DNA of 64,000 nucleotides from positions 50,891 to 114,890 of IMG/VR virus record IMGVR_UViG_3300026097_001055; one strand, given 5' to 3'. Source of the DNA: a virus. How positions within the stretch are numbered: the first letter of the stretch is position 1; every line of letters starts with the position of its first letter. Positions 55,939 to 63,744 of this stretch are shown here, piece by piece. The notes under the pieces are model-generated. The model worked only from the letters and a program-made list of their open reading frames with translations, was not told the origin of the DNA and made no database searches. A program made the translations under genes and the position numbers.

Positions 55939-56688
55939 TTAGTCAATGAATACTTTATCCCAGTGAGTAATTATCTCACCTTCTTCGTTAATTTCAGAAA
56001 TTACTATTTCTACATTCTTTAAGTGATCAGGTCTTGCACCGCAGCCTACATCATCTGTTGTTTTAAAACTTAGAATATTTTGATTACCTTTTCTATATAA
56101 GTAAGCAATTGCATCTGAGTTTGAAGTAGTTATACGCTTCAATTTCCCAGTTAAATCAAGTTCTTTTGTAGAAAAGTTTACACCATCTTTTTCTAGCATT
56201 GTGTCTTTAACATGTCCTAACAAAATCATGTGCGGAGCCAATGTAGTAATATAATCTATCACTTTAGTAAATGCTAATCTTAGCCAATAGTATCCTGAGC
56301 CTTCAGGCATACCTAATATATTTCCATATTTAGATTTACCACCTCCTTCATTAAACCAGTTTTTACCCATAGGGCTTTGAGAATAGAGTTTCTCTGCATA
56401 AGGTATGCACATTTCTTCTAAAGCAGTTACTGTATCAACAGCAATGTACTTATAAGGATACTCATTTTCTTTAATAGCTTTACCAACAAGTTTTAAATGT
56501 TTAATGTTTTCTATCTTAATTTTCATAGCTTCAACATAACTTGAACCCTGTTCAAAGTCTAGTAGTAAGCAATCATCAAGTGCAGCAACTAAACTTGTTT
56601 TACCCGTTTTGGGTTTAGAAAATATAATTAGATTACTTGGATTTTTAACTTCAGGTTTACTCCTGGCTTTTGGCAATACAATTTCCAT
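55939..56688 (-). CDS. RecA-like/Sak4-type AAA ATPase (249 aa)
   Basis: P-loop NTPase of the AAA_24/Sak4 group, which promotes single-strand annealing or assists SSB in phage recombination. Walker A is SKPKTGKTS at residues 24-32, Walker B-like YIAVDTVTALEEM and MILLGHVKD follow, with DAIAYLYRKGN toward the end. Immediate neighbours are the SSB-like protein and the DnaB-type helicase operon, typical for Sak4-like ATPases. Confidence 0.82.
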   Translation of the reverse strand: MEIVLPKARSKPEVKNPSNLIIFSKPKTGKTSLVAALDDCLLLDFEQGSSYVEAMKIKIENIKHLKLVGKAIKENEYPYKYIAVDTVTALEEMCIPYAEKLYSQSPMGKNWFNEGGGKSKYGNILGMPEGSGYYWLRLAFTKVIDYITTLAPHMILLGHVKDTMLEKDGVNFSTKELDLTGKLKRITTSNSDAIAYLYRKGNQNILSFKTTDDVGCGARPDHLKNVEIVISEINEEGEIITHWDKVFID

Positions 56689-57287
56689 TAGTCTGTTATT
56701 AATTTATTTAACCATTCTTTTTTACTTACAGGCCTTTTATGTAAAATAGCCATCAAGTCTCTTATTGTTAAATCAGATACAGGTAAATCATCAACTAATA
56801 AATCAGACATTTTTTTAGAAGATTTTTTAGTAACTGTAGACTTATCATCTAAATCATCAAAATTTAATTTAGATTGTTTACCAGTAATTTCTTCTAATTC
56901 TTCAAATTCACTGTTAACACTAGGATTAACTATTTCAATCTTTTCCAATTCTTTAATTGGTATAAGATATCTAAAGTTAGTACCTTCTGTTTTTTCATAT
57001 TCTTCATCAAAATAAACATTTGATCTTAACTTGTATAGTGTACGATTAGGATCTTCAGGTACTAAATCATAACTAACAAATTCAAGATAAATATCTTCTT
57101 GTCTTGAAAGCTCACTAGGAAAAAAGCTAACAAAATGTTCACTTTTTCCTCTAGGTATATATGCAGATTTTGGTATAAATAAAGGATTTTCTTCCTTTAG
57201 TATTTCAAATTTCCATTGATGTTCTTTTATAAGTTGTTCAGTTTTTTCTCTACGCTCTGCAGTAGTTAATTTTACACTTATTCCCAT
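56688..57287 (-). CDS. Replication-arm protein of unknown function (199 aa)
   Basis: An N-terminal beta-rich region (HQWKFEILKEENPLFIPKSA, YRYLIPI-like block) is joined by an acidic disordered linker to a short C-terminal helical domain (SDLTIRDLMAILHKRPVSKK then EWLNKLI). The tail arrangement looks like a protein-docking motif. It lies 2 bp after the helicase gene and overlaps the Sak4-like gene by one base, suggesting a replisome accessory role (inference). Confidence 0.7.
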   Translation of the reverse strand: MGISVKLTTAERREKTEQLIKEHQWKFEILKEENPLFIPKSAYIPRGKSEHFVSFFPSELSRQEDIYLEFVSYDLVPEDPNRTLYKLRSNVYFDEEYEKTEGTNFRYLIPIKELEKIEIVNPSVNSEFEELEEITGKQSKLNFDDLDDKSTVTKKSSKKMSDLLVDDLPVSDLTIRDLMAILHKRPVSKKEWLNKLITD

Positions 57288-57289
57288 AA

Positions 57290-58267
57290 TTATATTTTTA
57301 TACGTTTTTGTTGTGTTGCTGGTGTAGTCATTTCTACTATTCTCATTTTTTCAAATTCAGCTTTAAAAAAGCTCATTCTTGTATCACCATTTCTACACTT
57401 TAAAAAATGAAGAACTAATGTATTATCATCATCAATAATATATCTATCAGGTCCATAAAATCTAATTTTTTGTTTAGCTGGTTTATTAATACCTACAACT
57501 AAATCAGCATGTTGTAATAAAGCATCAGCTCCGAAGATATCAGATTCTAATATATAATTACCATATTTACCATCTTCTGATCTATCAGGATGATCTATAT
57601 TTCTATTTAATTGACTTAAAACAATGAAAGCTACAGGATACTTCTTTTTAAGTTCTGTAAGAGCTTCTCCTAAATTATTTAACATATCTTGTTTATCTTT
57701 CTCATAAGGAGCTTTTTTAAACAAAACAGAATGGTCAATAGTAATCAGAGTGTTTGTATAAACTTTTTGGTGCTCTGTATCTAAAGTATGATACGCTTCA
57801 AAATAATTTATAACTTCTTTTTTAAATTCATCAACAGTTTGTGGTGTATCTACTACGTCAATTTTTGAGTTTTTAACTTTCTTTTTTGAGTAGGTATAAC
57901 ATCTTTGTAAATCTTCTTCAGATAATTCTCCATCAGCACTACACAAGTGTTTGTAAGATCTATTTATTACACTTGAGTATTCTCTAATTGCTTGAACTCT
58001 GCCAAGCATTTCAAATTGAAACTGTAAAACTCTAAAATCTTGCTCAGAATTTAGAACAAAAGCTTCTCTAATAATTTGGTCAGCTATCAAAGTCTTCCCT
58101 GAAGCCGGCCTACCGCCTATCACAGTAATAGTGTTCCATTCAATACCATCAATAGACGCATCATTAAATTTAGCCCAAGGGGTTTTAATACTTTTTATCT
58201 CACCTTTTCTCCGCTTATCTAAATAAGATAATGCTTCAATAAAAGATTGTTTTTGTGGTTTCCACAT
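57290..58267 (-). CDS. DnaB-type replicative helicase, RecA-fold domain (325 aa)
   Basis: Replicative 5'-3' helicase core. Walker A is GRPASGKT at residues 52-59, then FRVLQFQFEML (the E after the strand), Walker B ITIDHSVLF, FIVLSQLNRNID and the C-terminal VLHFLKCRNGDTRMSFF (H4/DnaB motifs with the Arg finger region). The N-terminal scaffold domain of bacterial DnaB is missing, as in many phage helicases. It heads the helicase/Sak4/SSB group. Confidence 0.87.
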   Translation of the reverse strand: MWKPQKQSFIEALSYLDKRRKGEIKSIKTPWAKFNDASIDGIEWNTITVIGGRPASGKTLIADQIIREAFVLNSEQDFRVLQFQFEMLGRVQAIREYSSVINRSYKHLCSADGELSEEDLQRCYTYSKKKVKNSKIDVVDTPQTVDEFKKEVINYFEAYHTLDTEHQKVYTNTLITIDHSVLFKKAPYEKDKQDMLNNLGEALTELKKKYPVAFIVLSQLNRNIDHPDRSEDGKYGNYILESDIFGADALLQHADLVVGINKPAKQKIRFYGPDRYIIDDDNTLVLHFLKCRNGDTRMSFFKAEFEKMRIVEMTTPATQQKRIKI

Positions 58268-58270
58268 ATA

Positions 58271-58450
58271 CTAGGTTTTTAATAATTTAGTTTTATGTTT
58301 ATCTTGTAAATATCCAAGTATTCCAATAACTATTTCTATTCCTATAAATTGAATAATCGTAATGTTTATTACTAAATAATTAATTAATAAATAACTAAAA
58401 ATAGTTGAAATAATTGATAAAACTAATATTTCAACTCTGATTTTTATCAT
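58271..58450 (-). CDS. Small membrane protein (59 aa)
   Basis: Short gene between the helicase and the 194-aa gene. It begins MIKIRVEILVLSIISTIFSY, has a very hydrophobic middle with two probable membrane helices separated by a few polar residues (the second around IGIEIVIGILGYLQ), and ends DKHKTKLLKT. The ATG overlaps the upstream TGA (ATGA), a junction used by its neighbours. Holin-like topology is possible, but so is any small inner-membrane protein. Confidence 0.65.
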   Translation of the reverse strand: MIKIRVEILVLSIISTIFSYLLINYLVINITIIQFIGIEIVIGILGYLQDKHKTKLLKT

Positions 58451-59031
58451 ACTACTTTCTCCTTAAAATGTTTATCTTCATTATCTATACCATTAATAAA
58501 CATATCACAATAATTAGCTAAATCACTATCAAATGTTCTATCAGGATTTTGTTTTCTTATAAAATACTGAGAAGTTCTCATATATGCCCAGTTTTTAGAT
58601 TCATACTCATCTAAATACATTTTTGTAGCACCCAAAATTACCGACCAATCATAATCATAAGTTGTAAAAAACCATCTAAATAATGATTCTATAGTTTTTA
58701 TATTTGTTCTTGCCGGTTTACCACTAGGTAATTTTATGTTTGGAAATAATTCTCTATAATTTGCAATTTTAATAAAAAAATCCTCACCCATTATATCAGC
58801 GTTAGTTTCTTTTTTACTTTTTCTAAAAAAAGCTTCTAAACTATCTAACAATGCTATACATTTTGGTGTAAGCTTATTATCTTTAATCCAACCATCATTG
58901 CTTAAACGTTCATTTTCCAGTGTTATATTGATAAATTTAGCAGGAACTGTTCTATGTTTGATAGTATGTAAATAATAAAGTTGATTAGGAGTTAATTTGT
59001 TTTTTATAAGAACATTAAATATTTCATTCAT
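58447..59031 (-). CDS. Replication-arm protein, possible helicase loader or initiator (194 aa)
   Basis: N-terminal helices with a winged-helix feel (KNKLTPNQLYYLHTIKHRTV, ERLSNDGWIKDNKLTPKCIA), then FPNIKLPSGKPARTNIKTIE and a conserved-looking aromatic block (WAYMRTSQYFIRKQNPDRTF). A position immediately upstream of the DnaB-type helicase makes a loader or origin-binding role plausible, but I cannot assign a family; this is inference from context. Confidence 0.6.
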   Translation of the reverse strand: MNEIFNVLIKNKLTPNQLYYLHTIKHRTVPAKFINITLENERLSNDGWIKDNKLTPKCIALLDSLEAFFRKSKKETNADIMGEDFFIKIANYRELFPNIKLPSGKPARTNIKTIESLFRWFFTTYDYDWSVILGATKMYLDEYESKNWAYMRTSQYFIRKQNPDRTFDSDLANYCDMFINGIDNEDKHFKEKVV

Positions 59032-59037
59032 TTTATT

Positions 59038-59742
59038 TTACCATTTAAGTTCATAATTAAAATTTTCTTTTACTATTTTACTAACTTTATTAAAAACATC
59101 TTTAGAATCCCATACACCATCTGTATAATGAGCCATTGCTGGATGTGTAGTTATGAATTTATAATTATTATCACTAACTGCATCTTTCCACTCTAAAGCT
59201 TTTTTACCCATATAAATATAAACTGTTCCTGAATTGTTCCAATTAAGCATATCAAATAAATAAGCAAGAAAAGGTCTCCATATTAAATAATGCTGACCTA
59301 TTTTATTTACTGTTGTAGTTAAAGCAGTATTTAATAGTAAAATACCTTGTTTAGACCACCTATTTAAATCTGGGTCTGTACTAACATTTGCATCTTCATA
59401 TACTGTATGATTTATTTCATCTAAAAGATATTGTAAGCTTGGCTGTTTTTCTTTAGTTTTAGCACAGCAAAAGGCTACACCATTAGCTAAACCTAATTTA
59501 GGGTAAGGATCCTGTCCTATTATAACAACTTTAAGTTCATTGTAAGGACATTTTTCAAAAGCTCCAAATATATCTTTAAGTACTGGTGTAATTTTACGAC
59601 CATTTAAACTTTCATTATAAAGAAATTTTATAATGTCATCAAAGTCTTTACTATAAATAAAACCTCGTAAAGGAACATCCCAACCAGTTTTTTTTAGTTT
59701 TGTAATAAATTTTTTCTTAATTTTGTCAATAGTAATATTCAT
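59038..59742 (-). CDS. ung: Uracil-DNA glycosylase, family 1 (234 aa)
   Basis: Removes uracil from DNA. Catalytic motif VVIIGQDPYPKLGLANGVAF (GQDPYP at residues 76-81, water-activating Asp 78) and LLLNTALTTTVNKIGQHYLI are canonical. The leucine-loop region is THPAMAHYTDG, in place of the usual HPSPLS, a variant seen in phages. Full length. It is divergent from the small plus-strand gene at 59746, with only 3 bp between start codons, so their promoters must overlap the coding sequences. Confidence 0.93.
   Translation of the reverse strand: MNITIDKIKKKFITKLKKTGWDVPLRGFIYSKDFDDIIKFLYNESLNGRKITPVLKDIFGAFEKCPYNELKVVIIGQDPYPKLGLANGVAFCCAKTKEKQPSLQYLLDEINHTVYEDANVSTDPDLNRWSKQGILLLNTALTTTVNKIGQHYLIWRPFLAYLFDMLNWNNSGTVYIYMGKKALEWKDAVSDNNYKFITTHPAMAHYTDGVWDSKDVFNKVSKIVKENFNYELKW
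59718..59725 (+). promoter_or_regulatory. Candidate -7 element (TAnnTTTG) for the plus-strand gene
   Basis: TAATTTTG lies 20 bp before the ATG at 59746, inside the start of ung on the other strand. It matches the Bacteroidota -7 box; the upstream TTTG is 15 bp away, shorter than the usual 19-21, so the match is partial. Confidence 0.35.
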
Positions 59743-59745
59743 AAT

Positions 59746-60039
59746 ATGTCAGTTAAACTAAAAGAATTAAAAGATGATGCATTAATTAATGTGCAAGTTA
59801 ATAAAAGTTATTACTTTATGATTAAGTTAGAACTTTTTAATGCTGTTGAACATTTAGTTAATGAATCACCTGAAAAAGCTAAAGATATTGAAAATATCAT
59901 AACTAAAAAGTATGAGGAATTATCTACAGCAGAAAGAACTATTTATACTTTATCATTACTTGTTGCTGAAATAGAAAGAGTAGCAACTGAAAAAAATCTT
60001 TTTCAAGAAATAGATCCTAAAGACATTACTGAAGATTAA
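59746..60039 (+). CDS. Small hypothetical protein on the plus strand (97 aa)
   Basis: The only plus-strand gene in the replication arm. Highly helical and acidic: FMIKLELFNAVEHLVNESPE, KKYEELSTAERTIYTLSLLV, AEIERVATEKNLFQE. It overlaps the end of the convergent 123-aa gene by 14 bp. No domain recognised. Separate transcription suggests different timing from its neighbours. Confidence 0.75.
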   Translation: MSVKLKELKDDALINVQVNKSYYFMIKLELFNAVEHLVNESPEKAKDIENIITKKYEELSTAERTIYTLSLLVAEIERVATEKNLFQEIDPKDITED

Positions 60040-60397
60040 GGTTATATTCATAACCTATTTCTATACAAGCTTGTATAGCCAACATTAATTCTTCAATACT
60101 ACAGTCTGCAAAAGATTTTTTGCTATCTATTAAAGATAAACCACTATAATCTTTTACTAACTCTTTTACTTCTAAAAAAGTATAACCTGATTCCATAGCA
60201 ATTGTTCTAATACATGTATGTACTTTAGCTAATTGTGCTAAAGATTTTGAAGTATTAGTTTTATTTAAAAAAACTTCTACTTCATCACCTTCATTTAATC
60301 CTTCAATAAATAACTTATGTTTAAGTTTATCTTTTTTATTGACTGGAACAAGCTTGCCTTTTTTAAAAACAAGCTTAAAATCACTCCAGTATGTCAT
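60026..60397 (-). CDS. NinB-like recombination protein, tentative (123 aa)
   Basis: Basic N-terminus (KLVFKKGKLVPVNKKDKLKH) followed by a helical block: SLAQLAKVHTCIRTIAMESG, YTFLEVKELVKDYSGL, KSFADCSIEELMLAIQ, with a C-terminal ACIEIGYEYNLNL. The order and wording recall the C-terminal domain of lambda NinB/Orf-type recombination mediators. The match is partial and I cannot confirm it; otherwise a conserved hypothetical. Confidence 0.55.
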   Translation of the reverse strand: MTYWSDFKLVFKKGKLVPVNKKDKLKHKLFIEGLNEGDEVEVFLNKTNTSKSLAQLAKVHTCIRTIAMESGYTFLEVKELVKDYSGLSLIDSKKSFADCSIEELMLAIQACIEIGYEYNLNLQ

Positions 60398-60639
60398 TTT
60401 TTTATGTTTTTAAAAAAAGAAATTAATTCAGAAACTGATTCTACATTATCAATTTCACCCCAATAATCTACTGAAACTTTCCAGTTTTTTTGATTAGACT
60501 CATCACTCGTTGATGATACTAAATTAATTGAATCATTAAGAGGATATATATAATAGTGATATGCAAATTCATCACCGCTTTCTTCTACAGGTACTATAAT
60601 CTTAGTAAAATGTAGTTCTTTTAAATCATTTTCAGTCAT
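60394..60639 (-). CDS. Small hypothetical protein (81 aa)
   Basis: Acidic, strand-rich short protein (EFAYHYYIYPLNDSINLVSS, WKVSVDYWGEIDNVESVSEL) with a short C-terminal helix. Coupled by ATGA-type overlaps to both neighbours. No recognised domain. Confidence 0.65.
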   Translation of the reverse strand: MTENDLKELHFTKIIVPVEESGDEFAYHYYIYPLNDSINLVSSTSDESNQKNWKVSVDYWGEIDNVESVSELISFFKNIKK

Positions 60640-61099
60640 AATAGTTTTCTTTTAGTGACCTTATGTGGTCGTCCATAACAGGTTTATATATTTTATTAAA
60701 ATAATCAAAAACAATATTAATAATAAACTCAGATTCAAATGTATCATCTTTAAGTTTTTTATCTAAAAGTTTTCTATGTTTTTTTAATAATAATATACCT
60801 ATTAAATTATTATCTTCATCATCACTTTTTATAATCATATTTTTTAAAGTGTCAGCTTCATCTTTAGTTATTATTTTAACTTCTTTTAATAAAGTAATTT
60901 CTTCCTTTATAAGAATGCAATAAGCTTTATAGCTAGAAGAACTAATAACGTTTGTAAAAGATTCAAAACCAAAATTATAATTAGATTTGTTTTCTTTGTT
61001 ATAAATTTCCTGATAAAATAAATGTTTATCTAGAATTTTATCTAAAAATCTTTTATTTTTTATAAAAAATTTTAAAACTTTAGACTGATTAAACCCCAT
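60632..61099 (-). CDS. Hypothetical protein (155 aa)
   Basis: Lys/Phe/Asn-rich, mostly helical (VLKFFIKNKRFLDKILDKHL, TLLKEVKIITKDEADTLKNM, IGILLLKKHRKLLDKKLKDD). No domain recognised. Overlaps the upstream gene by 28 bp and the downstream gene by 8 bp. Confidence 0.65.
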   Translation of the reverse strand: MGFNQSKVLKFFIKNKRFLDKILDKHLFYQEIYNKENKSNYNFGFESFTNVISSSSYKAYCILIKEEITLLKEVKIITKDEADTLKNMIIKSDDEDNNLIGILLLKKHRKLLDKKLKDDTFESEFIINIVFDYFNKIYKPVMDDHIRSLKENYYD

Positions 61100-61464
61100 A
61101 ATAAATTAATTTGACGAGTTGGTTCTTTTTTAAACTTAGCAGGTTTTTTTCTTTTTTTGTTTTTAACGGGTAAATCTTTTTTGTTTAAAACCTTTGCTTT
61201 TTTCATTTCAAGCCTATAAGCATTAATATTATTTAATAATGATACAGCATGTATTGGCATCACTTTACTTAAGTTTATCTTATAATTTCTACTATCAATA
61301 CGAGAAACATATTTCAGTTCTACTAACTGTGATATAACACTATTATTAATTTTATTTTCTTTTACTAATTTATAAAAATCAGAAGTATTAATAGTTTTTC
61401 TTTTACTTAACTTTTCTAAAAAATCAGTATATTTTTCAATTGTAACTTTTCTTGATTTATTCAT
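61072..61464 (-). CDS. Hypothetical basic protein, possible winged helix (130 aa)
   Basis: Residues 1-90 look like a small helical DNA-binding unit (KRKTINTSDFYKLVKENKIN, NSVISQLVELKYVSRIDSRN), followed by a very basic linker (KNKKRKKPAKFKKEPTRQ) and a short hydrophobic end, INLLWGLISLKF, that could anchor or dock. Function unknown; DNA binding is inferred from charge and helix pattern. Confidence 0.62.
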   Translation of the reverse strand: MNKSRKVTIEKYTDFLEKLSKRKTINTSDFYKLVKENKINNSVISQLVELKYVSRIDSRNYKINLSKVMPIHAVSLLNNINAYRLEMKKAKVLNKKDLPVKNKKRKKPAKFKKEPTRQINLLWGLISLKF

Positions 61465-62000
61465 TTTTTTATTATTAGTTTTAACTTATTTATATAGTTA
61501 TTATCTTGAGCATAGCATCTCTTAAGGTACTCAAAATAATCTTCTTTATTAGAGTAATTTCCATATTTACTTTGCCATAAAGCATAATCTAAAACAGAAC
61601 TTTTCCAATCACTATAAACTGCATGTCCTTTATTTACAGCTATGCAAGTTGTAGGTCTTTGATAAGCCTTTTTCATTCCAAATAAATTATTATTTTCTTT
61701 AAATATATTAGATTTAAAATGACCTGTTTCTTGTATAGCCTGAGCTATAATAATATCAGGATGTTTTAAATTCAAACTATGTATATAGTCTTTTAAAGAT
61801 TTTAATGAAAAACTATCCTCAATTTCTACTGTATTACTTACAGCAACTTTATCAACTTCTACAACCTTTTTTTCAATTTTAGGTTCTTTAAAAAAGCTAA
61901 AGGAATAACCTAATATTAAAATAAAAAATGTAAATAAAATAAAATTAAGTTTTTTAAACTTAAAATATTTATGCTTTTCTAGTTTTTGTTTATAAATCAT
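61461..62000 (-). CDS. Membrane-anchored glucosaminidase-type endolysin (179 aa)
   Basis: Peptidoglycan hydrolase of the glucosaminidase family (PF01832-like). Residues about 18-37 (LNFILFTFFILILGYSFSFF) form an N-terminal membrane or signal anchor. After a spacer come HPDIIIAQAIQETGHFKSNI (catalytic Glu about residue 91), NNLFGMKKAYQ and GHAVYSDWKSSVLDYALW, the family blocks. No classical cleavage site is visible, so a signal-anchor-release type lysin is plausible. ATGA overlap with the next gene. No holin or spanin is certain nearby. Confidence 0.87.
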   Translation of the reverse strand: MIYKQKLEKHKYFKFKKLNFILFTFFILILGYSFSFFKEPKIEKKVVEVDKVAVSNTVEIEDSFSLKSLKDYIHSLNLKHPDIIIAQAIQETGHFKSNIFKENNNLFGMKKAYQRPTTCIAVNKGHAVYSDWKSSVLDYALWQSKYGNYSNKEDYFEYLKRCYAQDNNYINKLKLIIKK

Positions 62001-62011
62001 AATTTAAATAA

Positions 62012-62479
62012 TTAATTACTAATCTTTTTTAATGCGTTTTCAATTAAATTTACAAGAAAACTTTCTTTAGATATATTCTGATTTGAAGATAATTTACTAA
62101 TCTTATCATAAGATTCAGGCTTTAAAGTTTTAATATTAATACTTTTTGTTACAAATTTACTTTTATTAGAAAAATTAGAATCTGAAAAAGTATAAGGAAA
62201 TTTTTCTATTAATAGTTTTGTATTTCTAATAAAGTTCTTGTCTTTACATTCTATTAATAAAGTATAAGCATGAAACTTACAAGTACTTACAGTAGATCTG
62301 TCTATTGAGAATATACTTGCTAAGTCTTCTTCCGTATAATTAAATTTTTGATAAAGTAAAGCAATAACATAATTACGGGGATCTAAATATTCTATTTTTC
62401 TAGTTTTTTTAATACCGTAATGCATTTTAAACCAACTTATTACATCTTCATCAGTATAATCATAATTTTTTTTTTCCAT
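62012..62479 (-). CDS. HTH (DnaA domain IV-like) plus ribbon-helix-helix protein (155 aa)
   Basis: Predicted DNA-binding regulator with two DNA-binding parts. Residues about 20-75 (RNYVIALLYQKFNYTEEDLA then SIFSIDRSTVSTCKFHA) resemble the DnaA C-terminal helix-turn-helix. The last 45 residues (KSINIKTLKPESYDKISKLS, SKESFLVNLIENALKKI) have the strand-helix-helix pattern of ribbon-helix-helix proteins. I use the ATG at 62479; an upstream extension to 62533 overlaps the truncated ATPase relic. It may control replication initiation or early transcription (inference). Confidence 0.68.
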   Translation of the reverse strand: MEKKNYDYTDEDVISWFKMHYGIKKTRKIEYLDPRNYVIALLYQKFNYTEEDLASIFSIDRSTVSTCKFHAYTLLIECKDKNFIRNTKLLIEKFPYTFSDSNFSNKSKFVTKSINIKTLKPESYDKISKLSSNQNISKESFLVNLIENALKKISN

Positions 62480-62654
62480 AATAAAAGTATAAAAGGCCGG
62501 GACCATACAAAATAACATTTTTACCTGAATCAAAACCTATCTCTAAGGCTTTTAAAGTTTTATCCATAAACACAAACTGATCGGTTGTTTGTAAATTTTC
62601 AGTAATGTCTAATACTTCTTCTTTTTTTGTTTTTGCAGCCTTTTTAGTTGCCAT
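62460..62654 (-). pseudogene. Truncated N-terminus of an AAA-type ATPase (64 aa)
   Basis: MATKKAAKTKKEEVLDITEN opens a protein that reaches TLKALEIGFDSGKNVILYGP, the beta-strand and first half of a Walker A loop (expected GPxGxGKS), then breaks after GPG into LLYFYYGKKKL and stops inside the next gene. No further ATPase sequence follows in any frame. The simplest reading is a deletion that removed the body of an ATPase gene and joined its head to the HTH gene. A short regulatory peptide is an alternative. Confidence 0.6.
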
Positions 62655-62738
62655 TTTTTTGTAATTAAATTAATAAAATAAGATACAGTCATTTATTGAC
62701 TAATCATTCATATACATAAGTATTTATTATTTAGATCC

Positions 62739-63110
62739 TTAAGTAGGATCTTCAGTAGACTCATCATCTGATGAGGATGATCCTGGATTAAATCCTTTAA
62801 GCAAATCTAAAATCATAGATGATCCTATACCTGATTCTTTCCTAGCCATTTGATCACCTATAAATTTACCATAAGTAAATAACAAAAAGCTAAGCTCGTT
62901 TACATGTTTAACTTTTATAGATAAATTATAAAGATCATCTGTTATTTTAGGATGATCCTTTACTTTATTTGTTTCTAAAGTTTCTTTTAGAATTGTTAGT
63001 AATTCATCAGTTCTTTCATCTGTTATACCTAAAGCTTCTGTTATGTTTTCAGATTCAGGCTCAAACAATAAAACTTCTAAGAAAGAAGTTGTTTTTTTAA
63101 TTTTTTCCAT
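62739..63110 (-). CDS. Hypothetical protein with Ser/Asp-rich tail (123 aa)
   Basis: Helical acidic protein (TSFLEVLLFEPESENITEAL, RTDELLTILKETLETNKVKD, VNELSFLLFTYGKFIGDQMA) with a Gly/Ser/Asp tail (GSSSSDDESTEDPT). I use the ATG at 63110; the longer frame begins with GTG inside a terminator hairpin. No domain recognised. Confidence 0.65.
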   Translation of the reverse strand: MEKIKKTTSFLEVLLFEPESENITEALGITDERTDELLTILKETLETNKVKDHPKITDDLYNLSIKVKHVNELSFLLFTYGKFIGDQMARKESGIGSSMILDLLKGFNPGSSSSDDESTEDPT

Positions 63111-63122
63111 AGGGTATAAATA

Positions 63123-63156
63123 AAAATAGTGCACTAATTGAGCGCACTATTTGTTT
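63123..63156 (-). terminator. Intrinsic terminator downstream of the 89-aa gene
   Basis: AATAGTGC...GCACTATT is a perfect 8-bp stem with an 11-nt loop, and the minus transcript continues TTTTATTT. It lies between the 89-aa gene and the 123-aa gene. Confidence 0.75.
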
Positions 63157-63181
63157 ATTACTACAAGAGTATTATTACTCT

Positions 63182-63451
63182 TTATTCAATATGCAAAGGT
63201 ATATCATAATTTACATTTCCATACTTAACCTGTTCCTCATAATGTTCTTCTGGTACAAATCTTTCTGCATCCCAATAACCATAAGGAAAATTATTTTCTG
63301 ATAAAGGTTTTTCTTCTAATGAAAAAGCAATTTTATTACCTATTTTAAGCTTTACAACTTTGATAACTGTGTACTTTTCACCTGCTTTAACCCATTCCTT
63401 TTCAGATATTTGGTCAGGTCTATCTGCATCATTTATACAAACTACATGCAT
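63182..63451 (-). CDS. Conserved small phage protein (89 aa)
   Basis: MHVVCINDADRPDQISEKEW continues WVKAGEKYTVIKV and ends in PYGYWDAERFVP. This small beta-barrel-like pattern (CINDxxRP...W...G..YTV) is common in phages and Bacteroidota mobile elements as I recall; function not known. It overlaps the ClpS-like gene by 10 bp. Confidence 0.72.
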   Translation of the reverse strand: MHVVCINDADRPDQISEKEWVKAGEKYTVIKVVKLKIGNKIAFSLEEKPLSENNFPYGYWDAERFVPEEHYEEQVKYGNVNYDIPLHIE

Positions 63452-63687
63452 AACTCTTTAGTTTTTATATTAAGACCATAGTCAATTAATACTTTTGATA
63501 CTTCTGTTACATCAAAATAATCTCCTGAATAAATGTCACATTTACCTTTATGATGAGCTATTAGAGCACATTGTTCTGCTTGTTCATGTACATGATTACA
63601 TACTTTAACTAAACAAGCCATTATGAAATGAAAATTGTGTTTATCATCATTTTCAAGAATGAGTTGATACTTTTTATCATTATCCAT
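63442..63687 (-). CDS. clpS: ClpS-like protease adaptor (81 aa)
   Basis: Predicted ClpS-family adaptor. YQLILENDDKHNFHFIMACL then VKVCNHVHEQAEQCALIAHH and KGKCDIYSGDYFDV follow the ClpS core: NDD capping the first strand, the central helix with Cys/His, and the helix before the G-K-C turn. Host ClpS delivers N-degron substrates to ClpAP; a phage copy could redirect or block that. Length matches the ClpS core domain. Confidence 0.75.
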   Translation of the reverse strand: MDNDKKYQLILENDDKHNFHFIMACLVKVCNHVHEQAEQCALIAHHKGKCDIYSGDYFDVTEVSKVLIDYGLNIKTKELCM

Positions 63688-63704
63688 AATAATTAATTTT
63701 AAAT

Positions 63705-63744
63705 AAAGACTTTAATACTAATATAAGCTAATATTAAAGTCTTT
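63705..63744 (-). terminator. Intrinsic terminator after the SF2 helicase gene
   Basis: AAAGACTTTAATA...TATTAAAGTCTTT is a 13-bp inverted repeat overlapping the helicase stop, followed on the minus strand by ATTTAAAATT. Strong stem, modest T-run. Confidence 0.7.

Noticed and set aside
62480-62533. N-terminal extension of the HTH/RHH protein
   Set aside because: It covers the end of the truncated ATPase relic and shows no homology-like pattern; the ATG at 62479 fits better.
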